Part shown: positions 52,900 to 60,065 of the stretch, one piece after another
Layout of the letters: each line of letters begins with the position of its first letter
How positions within the stretch are numbered: the first letter of the stretch is position 1
From: Lachnospiraceae bacterium UBA4260
GTDB lineage: Bacteria > Bacillota > Clostridia > Lachnospirales > Lachnospiraceae
Direction of reading: 5' to 3'
Assembly: GCA_002395235.1 (NCBI GenBank)
Contig: DGWK01000032.1
Span: forward strand, 85,828 to 149,827
DNA length: 64,000 nt
Made by a program: the position numbers and the translations under genes
The notes under the pieces: model-generated
Database searches by the model: none
Seen by the model: only the letters and a program-made list of their open reading frames with translations
Told to the model about the DNA's origin: nothing

Positions 52900-53682
52900 C
52901 TACAAAATGATCTTCGTGCTGTCCGAATCCGTTGTCGGCGGAACCAGTTTGTCAGGTGTGTAGTTTTTCGGCGAGACGCCGTATTTCTTCTTGAACAGAC
53001 GGGAAAAATACAGGGGCTCCTGAAACCCGCTCTGCCTTGCGATCTGTGAGATGCTGGATCCGCAGCCGGAAAGTGCCAGATTATTGGCTGCATTTTCCAG
53101 TCTCTTATCTGTCAGGTACTGCCTGGGGGTCATCCCCACCTCATTCTTGAACATCTTTTTGAGATATTCAAAGCTGAAAGGCAGGCTCTGCAGATACGCG
53201 TTCAGGTCGTAATCCGCATCGGGATAATTTTTTAGTATGTCATTTATGATCTGCTGCACTACTTCGCTGTGCGCGATATCCGACGCGAGCATGTGCGCCG
53301 TAGCGGCGATCAGCTGACCATAAACAGGGAGCAGCGTTGTTCTGCCGATTCCGTTATTTGAGTAATAATAGAATGCCGCTTCAAACGCCTGCCTGAGGAA
53401 ATCATTGGAGGAGCAGGACAAAATGACCGGCTCTTTGAAATTAAGGGTCGAATCCACAATGTTTACATGTATATTCGTAAAACCCGAATCACTCCAATTC
53501 GAATGGGAAACCATGGGTGGAATAATGACGACACTGTCTTTGCCATAGGTAAGAGTCCGGTCGTTAAAGCGGATCTCACCGCTGCCGCTTGTGCAATAGA
53601 TGAGTTCCCAGCTCTCATGTGCGTGATTCGATACACGCAATGTAAGCGAATGCCTTCCCACATAAATGATGTCATTCATCAA
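52900..53682 (-). CDS. AraC-family regulator with sugar-sensing cupin domain
   Basis: A 260-residue transcription factor. The N-terminal cupin (about 15-90) has SHxHxSWELIYCTSGSGEIRF-type beta strands (NHAHESWELIYC) and IPPMVSHSNW. The C-terminal AraC domain (about 155-250) contains FSFEYLKKMFKNEVGMTPRQYL and ISQIARQSGFQEPLYFSRLFKKKYGVSPKNY. Its start overlaps the GH105 gene by 4 bases (ATGA), so it is made with the enzymes it probably controls. The inducer is likely a galacturonide or an intermediate such as KDG. Confidence 0.88.
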   Translation of the reverse strand: MMNDIIYVGRHSLTLRVSNHAHESWELIYCTSGSGEIRFNDRTLTYGKDSVVIIPPMVSHSNWSDSGFTNIHVNIVDSTLNFKEPVILSCSSNDFLRQAFEAAFYYYSNNGIGRTTLLPVYGQLIAATAHMLASDIAHSEVVQQIINDILKNYPDADYDLNAYLQSLPFSFEYLKKMFKNEVGMTPRQYLTDKRLENAANNLALSGCGSSISQIARQSGFQEPLYFSRLFKKKYGVSPKNYTPDKLVPPTTDSDSTKIIL

Positions 53683-54818
53683 TCTGCTTCCTTTTTTCTC
53701 TTGATCTCCGTGTATGCCAGGACGAAAGGCGCAACTCCTTTCGCATCATTTTCTACAATGGGTTCAGAAACATAGTAGGCGTAAGATCCGTCCCTGCGCC
53801 TGTTGTTTTCCGGTCCCAGCCCCGCGACCAGGCAGATTCCGCCAAGGTTGAGCCCTGTCTCGGTAAATGTAAGGTAGCGGTCCATAATACCGGTAAATGT
53901 CTTTTCACCCTGCTCGGCAAAACTCTGAGGCAGGACACCTTCTCTCGCGCCCTTGAGCATGGCGTAAGCCATCATAGCGCTTCCGCTGGTCTCCTCATAG
54001 TTTCCTTCCCGCCCCTGCATGTCCGGGACCTGCCAGTACATACCGGAGACCGGGTCGGCGTAAGAAATCATGCTCTCCATGAGCTCCCTGAAGATGGATA
54101 TGAGTTCGTCTCTGCTCTCTCCCTCGGGGAGGATCTCGACGAGATCGGCGAGCGCCACCGCAAACCATCCCAGAGAACGGAGCCAGAAGTTCTTCGAACA
54201 GCCCGTCACAGGGTCAGCCCAGAAAGCTTTCCTTGAGGCGTCGTATCCGTGGAAATAGAGGCCTTTCTCCTCGGAGCGCATTTTGTCATGTACATTTTTG
54301 ATCTGGTTTACCGTATCCGAGTAGTCTCCGTCTCCGAAGTTCTTGACGTACAGCGCGTAGAACGGCTGCGCCATGTAGATGCCGTCCAGCCAGACCTGGT
54401 TGGGATAAATGGCCTTGTGCCAGAAATTCCCCTCGAACGTCCTGGGCTGCGCTTTAAGCTGATCCATAAGACGGTCCGCTGCCAGGCGGTACTTCTCGTT
54501 TCCGGTCTTTTTGTAGAGCGCGAAGAGCACTCTTCCTTCATTGATATCGTCAAGATTTGCCTTCTCGGGCTGCAAAGTCTTGATCGTGCCGTCTTCTTCC
54601 ACAAAGTGGTCGATGACCTGCTCGGCGAAAGCGGCATATCTCTCGTCTCCCGTAATGGAAGTCATTTCCATCAGTGCCGTCAGCATGCAGCCGTCGATAT
54701 AGTTCCAGGTGACCTTCTTGCCCTCCCTGATCTTCTCAAGATTCCAGGCGGTGCGTTCGGGCTCGGACTCCTCGATCAGTCGCAGCACATAGGCGTCGAT
54801 TCTGCTAAAATCCGTCAT
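53679..54818 (-). CDS. GH105 unsaturated rhamnogalacturonyl/galacturonyl hydrolase
   Basis: A 379-residue (alpha/alpha)6-barrel enzyme without a signal peptide, so cytosolic. It removes the 4,5-unsaturated uronic acid from pectin-lyase products by hydration of the double bond. Conserved blocks are TWNYIDGCMLTALMEM, FWHKAIYPNQVWLDGIYMAQPFYALY (with the catalytic Asp in WLDG), WFAVALADLVEILP, YWQVPD and GNYEETSGSAMMAYAM. It overlaps GH28 upstream and AraC downstream by ATGA. Its product, 5-keto-4-deoxyuronate, goes to KduI. Confidence 0.93.
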   Translation of the reverse strand: MTDFSRIDAYVLRLIEESEPERTAWNLEKIREGKKVTWNYIDGCMLTALMEMTSITGDERYAAFAEQVIDHFVEEDGTIKTLQPEKANLDDINEGRVLFALYKKTGNEKYRLAADRLMDQLKAQPRTFEGNFWHKAIYPNQVWLDGIYMAQPFYALYVKNFGDGDYSDTVNQIKNVHDKMRSEEKGLYFHGYDASRKAFWADPVTGCSKNFWLRSLGWFAVALADLVEILPEGESRDELISIFRELMESMISYADPVSGMYWQVPDMQGREGNYEETSGSAMMAYAMLKGAREGVLPQSFAEQGEKTFTGIMDRYLTFTETGLNLGGICLVAGLGPENNRRRDGSYAYYVSEPIVENDAKGVAPFVLAYTEIKRKKEAD

Positions 54819-56380
54819 ACCTGTTCAAATCCTTCCGTAATAATCTTTTCGTAGTGGTCCGCGACCACCATCTCTCCGACCTGCCCTTTCATCTTCACGT
54901 TCCGGATCTCGATCTCTCTGACGTTGTCCAGATACAGGCCGAGTTTGCATCTCTCCTTGGCAAAATTCTGCATGGCCGGCACGTGCGGCTTCGCGTCTTC
55001 CGCGAAGGAAATAGAGATGTTCTCCAGAATTACCTTGTCAATCGGGCTCTCCGGCAGACCGTCTATATAGCAGGCCGCCGCTTCCGCGTCCGTGCATACC
55101 ATGTTCCGGAAACAGAAAGTTCCCAGATGAGGCGTGCGGTCGTCCACGGGAAGGTGCTCTCTCGACCACACATACTCCGTGAATCTGTCCGGATCGCAGC
55201 AGTTATACCACAAGTTGATGACGATGGGCGTTAAAACCCCATCCATGCGGATATTGTCAAATAATACATTCGTTATGATGCTGTCTTTTCCTCTTCCTCT
55301 GCGGGACTTGATGCGAAGCCCTCTGTCGGTCGCGTGGAAAAGGCATTTTGTAACACTCACATTCCTGATTCCGCCTGCCAGTTCGCTTCCCAGCGTAAGA
55401 GCGCCGTGTCCGAAGTCCATCAGGCAGTTGCGGATCGTGTGGTGATCAGCCGGTGTGCGATATTTGCGGGCCATCTCTATTTTGTTCGATTTGATGGCAA
55501 TGCAGTCATCTCCCACCGAGAAACGGCAGCCGATGATCTCGACCTGATCGCAGCTCTCGGGATCGATCGCATCCGTATTGGGGCTGTCCTTGGGCGCCTC
55601 GATATACAGATCGTACAGGCCGATATTTTTGGAGAAGAAAGGGTGCATGTGCCAGGAGGGACCGTTCGCGACAGTCACGCCGTGGAAGGTCACATCCTCG
55701 CAGCGGTTGAGAAAGACTACTCTGGGCCGCATGGCCGGGAAGTTTTCAAAGTCCTTCCACCAGTCTCCGTTCTGTCCGTTTCCGTCGATCCGACCGCGCC
55801 CCACAACGGTGATATCCTTTGCGTAAGCGCCGTGCAGAAGAGACATATAGGCGGGCACTTCGTTGCCTTCAAAAGAAGACAGAGGCGTCTCCTTCCCCGT
55901 AAAGGGATCCTTTGCGACTTCTGCCAGAATCGGGTAGCTCTCTCTGTCCGTAGATCCCAGAAGTACCGCTTTCTCGCTCAGTTCCAATGTGATGTGGCTT
56001 CTGAGCGCGATGGGAAGGGACAGATAAGTTCCCGCCGGGAAATAGACTCTGCCGCCCTCAGGCACAAAGTTCACTGCGGCCTGGATCGACTGCGTATCAT
56101 CGTGAACGCCGTCTCCGACCGCGCCGAAATCTTTGACGCTGACACAGCATGTCTCCGCTTTCGTCTTAAAAACGACTTCCTCTGTCTGTCCCTTGAACTC
56201 GACCACGGCGGTATACTCCGTGTCCGGACTCAGTTCAAACAGCGAAAATACGTTCGTATTGCCTCTGAGAACAGGCCTGCCTCCCATCGAGACGGTATAT
56301 TCTTCAGATGCGTAGTATGGGCTGTCACCCTGCAGTTCCATACAGACGGAACTGCTTCCTAAATGGAGGATCCTGATCAT
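54815..56380 (-). CDS. Cytoplasmic GH28 polygalacturonase, exo-type
   Basis: A 521-residue right-handed beta-helix enzyme with all GH28 motifs: NTD (268-270), GDD (290-292), GHG (324-326) and RIK (356-358). Residues 1-75 form a fibronectin III-like domain (SPDTEYTAVVEFKG), and VKDFGAVGDGVHDDTQSIQAAVN opens the catalytic helix. There is no signal peptide, so it hydrolyses imported oligogalacturonides to galacturonate or digalacturonate. The N-terminal domain is common in exo-acting members. It is coupled by ATGA to GH105 and lies 12 bases after an unknown membrane-protein gene. Confidence 0.93.
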   Translation of the reverse strand: MIRILHLGSSSVCMELQGDSPYYASEEYTVSMGGRPVLRGNTNVFSLFELSPDTEYTAVVEFKGQTEEVVFKTKAETCCVSVKDFGAVGDGVHDDTQSIQAAVNFVPEGGRVYFPAGTYLSLPIALRSHITLELSEKAVLLGSTDRESYPILAEVAKDPFTGKETPLSSFEGNEVPAYMSLLHGAYAKDITVVGRGRIDGNGQNGDWWKDFENFPAMRPRVVFLNRCEDVTFHGVTVANGPSWHMHPFFSKNIGLYDLYIEAPKDSPNTDAIDPESCDQVEIIGCRFSVGDDCIAIKSNKIEMARKYRTPADHHTIRNCLMDFGHGALTLGSELAGGIRNVSVTKCLFHATDRGLRIKSRRGRGKDSIITNVLFDNIRMDGVLTPIVINLWYNCCDPDRFTEYVWSREHLPVDDRTPHLGTFCFRNMVCTDAEAAACYIDGLPESPIDKVILENISISFAEDAKPHVPAMQNFAKERCKLGLYLDNVREIEIRNVKMKGQVGEMVVADHYEKIITEGFEQV

Positions 56381-56392
56381 AACGACTCCTCT

Positions 56393-57046
56393 TTATGACT
56401 CGCTTCGCGAGCCGTTTACATTCCTTGCCTTTCGGAAAATGTCCACTATTGTCAGCTTGCACCAAATCAGCAGCTGATCGACGCCCAGATAGAAAAGGCC
56501 GAACAGGATCGGTTCCACGCCCAGCGGAATCGTATCTGTGTTGCCACTGATGCGGGTCAGCGTATAGTTGATGACCGCATAGATACAGTAGACAAAAAAA
56601 AGCACTATAAACGCGTAGAGAATGTTGAGAAAGAAACTGACATAGCCCCGCTTTGTGACCATGATATAGCGGTCGTTGGCGCCCGGCGTCGGTTCAAAAA
56701 AGCGCAGCGCGTTATTTGTCAGAAGGTCGGTCACGACTCCCATGGCGAAGCCCGTCACGAAAAGCGTATCCAGCATATTTGACATATATCCGCTCAGTCC
56801 CCATATGAAGAAGAAGCACACGGCGCCCGCAAACCACCATTTAAGAAGCAGGATCTTGACCCAGTCCGCCACTTTAATCTTGGGACCGGACCGGTACTTA
56901 TTGAGCTCTTCCTCCGAAACTTCCGGGGAATTGCTCTCATCCGCTTCCACCAGATCCTGGACCGCCTTGGTCTTTAGCTTGTAATAGTTTGCTTCCTTGG
57001 AGACGTCCGGCTTGCGGTTTTTGTTTTTATCAGTTCTTTTACTCAT
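56393..57046 (-). CDS. Unrecognised four-helix membrane protein of the pectin locus
   Basis: A 217-residue protein. The first 75 residues are charged and probably cytosolic (KNRKPDVSKEANYYKLKTKAVQDLVEADES). Hydrophobic segments lie at about 72-92, 95-115, 138-165 and 180-200. The start at 57046 (MSKRTDK) has only a weak ribosome site; a longer start at 57103 would enter a family-A repeat. I do not recognise a family. It sits directly before GH28, within the importer operon. Its last codons form a GGCTCGCGAAGCGAGTC hairpin that resembles H1 of family A. Confidence 0.68.
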   Translation of the reverse strand: MSKRTDKNKNRKPDVSKEANYYKLKTKAVQDLVEADESNSPEVSEEELNKYRSGPKIKVADWVKILLLKWWFAGAVCFFFIWGLSGYMSNMLDTLFVTGFAMGVVTDLLTNNALRFFEPTPGANDRYIMVTKRGYVSFFLNILYAFIVLFFVYCIYAVINYTLTRISGNTDTIPLGVEPILFGLFYLGVDQLLIWCKLTIVDIFRKARNVNGSRSES

Positions 57047-57118
57047 GTTCTCTGCTCTAAAGCGGGCAGAAGCTCCGGCAGAAAGCCGGGCGCTTCCGCC
57101 CAATAGGATTCGATTTAG

Positions 57119-57218
57119 GGCTCACTCACTGCGAGCCGCTGCGACGCGCGGGCTGCACGGATGGCAGGATCTTTCTTTCCTCGCGTCTGCATCGAATAAC
57201 TCAGCGGGGAATCCCCTC
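57119..57218. repeat. Family A repeat, decayed third copy
   Basis: GGCTCAC-N-GCGAGCC (57119-57137), GCTGCGACGCGCGGG, CGCGTCTGCATCGA and AACTCAGCGGGGAATCCCC (57198-57216) follow the order of H1, H2 and H3 of copy 1 with many changes. It lies between two membrane-protein genes of the same operon. Confidence 0.5.
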
Positions 57219-57222
57219 TGCC

Positions 57223-57786
57223 TTATGTTTCGCCGGAAAGGTCGATCGCTTCCATCTCGCCGTTGTCTTCAACCTCGATGGAGGTCTTGATCTTGCGGAT
57301 CATCTTGCTGTAAACAGGGAGCAGGATGACCAGCGCGGCTGTGATGAGCATCAGCATAATATGAATTCTCAGGTACCACTCCGCATATGCGACATAGATC
57401 GTCGACATTGTTACCACGATCGGATTGTCCGGGCGGTTAACAGCCGCGTAGATCTGCTGCAGATACAGATAATCGGCGCCGATGATGATCGCGAACATGA
57501 TGAACATAAGGATGATCATCGGAACGTTCGGCTTTTTGCGGTACGGAAACGCGTTGATAAAGCACATGAAGGACAGCATGGAGAAGAGCATTACGCAGAA
57601 ACCGCATAATCCCATTCCGCTTCCCTGAATCTTAGCTGTCGTATCCGAAATGTACATCAGATTGAGTGCATAGAACAGGAAAGTGATCACCAGCGATACC
57701 AACGCGATGTTCTGAGGTCTGCGCTTGAGCGCTACCAGAAACTTACGCCAAACTTCGCTCAGTCCTCTGGGTTGTTTCTTTTCCAT
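57223..57786 (-). CDS. Unrecognised five-helix membrane protein of the pectin locus
   Basis: A 187-residue protein with hydrophobic segments at about 27-47, 55-78, 88-108, 125-145 and 148-168, and an acidic tail (IEVEDNGEMEAIDLSGET). The start is taken at ATG 57786 (MEKKQPRG), nine bases after GGAGG. An in-frame GTG six bases earlier overlaps the ATPase stop and is less well spaced. I do not recognise the family. The N-terminal half is similar in layout to the neighbouring 161-residue protein. It is translationally close to the second MsmK-type ATPase gene. Confidence 0.7.
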   Translation of the reverse strand: MEKKQPRGLSEVWRKFLVALKRRPQNIALVSLVITFLFYALNLMYISDTTAKIQGSGMGLCGFCVMLFSMLSFMCFINAFPYRKKPNVPMIILMFIMFAIIIGADYLYLQQIYAAVNRPDNPIVVTMSTIYVAYAEWYLRIHIMLMLITAALVILLPVYSKMIRKIKTSIEVEDNGEMEAIDLSGET

Positions 57787-57788
57787 CT

Positions 57789-58862
57789 TCACTTACCTCC
57801 TCTGATCGCATTTGTTGTCTCCTTGTCGAAGAAATGCTTCCGTTTGAAGGAGAAGGAAATCGCGTCACCGGCTTTCAGAACCTTCCAGCCTTTGAGTTTG
57901 GCGACAATCCTGGGACCACCGTTCGCGACATAGCCGTGAACCAGCGTGTTCATGCCGAGGTTCTCGTTGTTCTGTACATCCACGTGTACTTCGGGGCCTT
58001 CCTCGATATTCTCGGGGCGGACACCCAGAACGATCTCTTTGCCCTTGTAGGCAGCGAGTGTGTTCTTCTCTTCCGCGGTCAGTTTGACTGTAAAGCCCTG
58101 GCCATTCAGAACGCCGTCGCCTACCGTCACGTCGAAGAAGTTCATCGGAGGAAGTCCGATAAAGCTTGCTACGAAGATGTTGTCGGGATCATCGTACAGC
58201 TCGAGAGGCGTACCCACCTGCTGTACATGGCCCATGGACATGCACACGATGCGGTCTGCCAGTGTCAGAGCTTCCGTCTGGTCGTGCGTGACATACATCA
58301 TGGTCGCCTGCAGACGCTTATGCAGCAGCAGGATCTCACGTCTTGTCGCGCCTCTGAGCTTGGCGTCCAGGTTGGAAAGCGGCTCGTCGAAGAGGAAGAC
58401 CTTGGGGTTACGGACGATGGAACGGCCCATCGCCACACGCTGTCTCTGACCACCGGAAAGCTGTGCCGGTTTCTTGTTCAGCTGGCTGGTGAGTCCGAGG
58501 ATCTCCGCAGCCGCCAGAACCTTCTTGTGAATAACATTCGGATTCTCTTTGCGCAGTGTCAGAGAGAATGCCATGTTCTCGTAAATTGTCATGTGGCCGT
58601 ACAGGGCATAGCTCTGGAATACCATCGCCATATCTCTGTCCTTGGCCGGTGCTGCTGTGATGTCTTTGCCGTCCAGTATGAGTTTACCGTTGGAGATATC
58701 TTCAAGGCCTGCCACCATACGAAGGGTCGTGGACTTTCCACAGCCGGAGGGACCGACCAGAACGATCAGTTCTCCGTCTTTCACGTCCAGATTGAAGTCA
58801 AAGACTGCCTGAACGTTATTATCATATATCTTATCGATATGCTGTAAGTTCAACGTTGCCAT
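57789..58862 (-). CDS. MsmK/UgpC-type sugar ABC ATPase, second copy
   Basis: A 357-residue CUT1 ATPase with Walker A GPSGCGKST (37-45), VFQSYALYGHMT, QLSGGQRQRVAMGRSI, VFLFDEPLSNLDAK and YVTHDQTEA. The C-terminal regulatory domain contains IVLGVRPENIEEGPEVHVDV. Lying inside the run of importer genes (16 bases after one membrane gene, directly before another), it is the more obvious partner of the LplB/YtcP permeases. The first copy at 51754 may then serve a different importer or stage. The two copies differ throughout, so this is not a recent duplication. Confidence 0.9.
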   Translation of the reverse strand: MATLNLQHIDKIYDNNVQAVFDFNLDVKDGELIVLVGPSGCGKSTTLRMVAGLEDISNGKLILDGKDITAAPAKDRDMAMVFQSYALYGHMTIYENMAFSLTLRKENPNVIHKKVLAAAEILGLTSQLNKKPAQLSGGQRQRVAMGRSIVRNPKVFLFDEPLSNLDAKLRGATRREILLLHKRLQATMMYVTHDQTEALTLADRIVCMSMGHVQQVGTPLELYDDPDNIFVASFIGLPPMNFFDVTVGDGVLNGQGFTVKLTAEEKNTLAAYKGKEIVLGVRPENIEEGPEVHVDVQNNENLGMNTLVHGYVANGGPRIVAKLKGWKVLKAGDAISFSFKRKHFFDKETTNAIRGGK

Positions 58863-58877
58863 GTCTTTTCTCCTTAC

Positions 58878-59363
58878 TTAATTCTGGACACCGATTGATT
58901 TCATATGCTCGCTCAGTTCTGCGCACTTCTTATAGTTGATCGCCGCAGCCGCGAGAAGGCATACTGCAGAGATAATAAGATAGATGCAGACTCTCATGAA
59001 CTGGCCGCTGTGCATGACCAGCACTTCCGCGTTATTCACCATGATCTTCGCGGTATGAGCGCGCATGGGAATAATGAAAATTCTTGCGATCTGAAGAGCT
59101 CCTACTACCGCCAGTACATAAGAATACTTCTTGTCGTAATTCTTTACCGATTCCGAGGAAAGGAATACTGCCAGCATGAAGATCAGGTTATACACAATTG
59201 AGATACCGATCAAAATATTGTAATAGTAAGTTCCAACGTCCGATTTGTAAATACTCACAAAATAGAAGACGTTGAACAGGATCGCGAGATAGCAAAGGTT
59301 TGCGGACTGGGAATTCTTTATGAAACGCATCCGGTCGCGTTTGATAAAGTTATCATCGTTCAT
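58878..59363 (-). CDS. Unrecognised four-helix membrane protein of the pectin locus
   Basis: A 161-residue protein (MNDDNFIKRDRMRFIKNSQS start) with hydrophobic segments at about 22-40, 46-68, 80-98 and 122-142. The start at 59363 begins two bases after the preceding stop, with AGGGGG upstream; a longer frame would overlap the 196-residue gene. The layout, a charged N-terminus followed by short-loop helices, resembles the 187-residue protein nearby. I do not recognise the family. Its position between importer and ATPase genes suggests a transport accessory. Confidence 0.7.
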   Translation of the reverse strand: MNDDNFIKRDRMRFIKNSQSANLCYLAILFNVFYFVSIYKSDVGTYYYNILIGISIVYNLIFMLAVFLSSESVKNYDKKYSYVLAVVGALQIARIFIIPMRAHTAKIMVNNAEVLVMHSGQFMRVCIYLIISAVCLLAAAAINYKKCAELSEHMKSIGVQN

Positions 59364-59365
59364 AT

Positions 59366-59956
59366 TCACGCCTGCACCCCCTTTTCTCCGCGAAGAAGCT
59401 GCTGCTCTTCTTTCATGAGTCTTGCTTTCCAAACTGCATTCGCTACCAGCAGTGCGGCCACAATGATCAGCAGCGCAAAGACAAAGTAATGCAGATCGAA
59501 CCAGAAAGTAGACTCCGTATAAAGCGTGCCCCACATCTCCGCGTGTTCTTTGAGCGCGGCAAAATCCACCTGAAGGAACTGCCCCTTGAAGATTTCAATA
59601 TAGGTGTGTCCGAAAATGGAGATTGCAACGCTTGCTGCTGCAAAGAGTCCTGTCGCGACATAGTTGCCGATATAGTATTTCCTGCGCACATGCGTATTTG
59701 TGACGAACAAGAATACGGCCAGCAGAATCAGCCCGATGCTGTATTTGAGGAAGACCCGGTTGAACTCCTGCATGTTGTAATACACTACAGAACCGGGAAC
59801 ATCCGTCTGGAATACATCATTAGGATTACGCATCGTGTCGTATAACGCGTCATACAGGTCGGTCATAATACCAAGTGCATAGAGGAATACCATCGCACTC
59901 ACGATGATAGCTGCCAGACAAAGGATCTTTTGCACTGTCAACTGTTTTTTATACAT
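59366..59956 (-). CDS. Unrecognised membrane protein with extracellular loops, pectin locus
   Basis: A 196-residue protein. The start at 59956 (MYKKQLTVQKIL) is five bases after GGAGG. Hydrophobic segments lie at about 10-32, 70-88, 98-118 and 152-175. Between the first and second, and between the third and fourth, are loops of about 35 residues that probably face outside (NPNDVFQTDVPGSVVYYNMQEFN and the QFLQVDFAALKEHAEMWGTL region). I do not recognise the family. It directly follows the solute-binding protein gene (109 bases) and precedes the 161-residue protein. Confidence 0.7.
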   Translation of the reverse strand: MYKKQLTVQKILCLAAIIVSAMVFLYALGIMTDLYDALYDTMRNPNDVFQTDVPGSVVYYNMQEFNRVFLKYSIGLILLAVFLFVTNTHVRRKYYIGNYVATGLFAAASVAISIFGHTYIEIFKGQFLQVDFAALKEHAEMWGTLYTESTFWFDLHYFVFALLIIVAALLVANAVWKARLMKEEQQLLRGEKGVQA

Positions 59957-60065
59957 GATGACCTCCACCAATTGAAAGTTACTGTTTCAGCCGGCCGGGC
60001 GCCTGTGCGCCCGGCGCGACTATGTATGGCATTTAGTGTACGGATTGATTCCGGACAGTTTCAGA

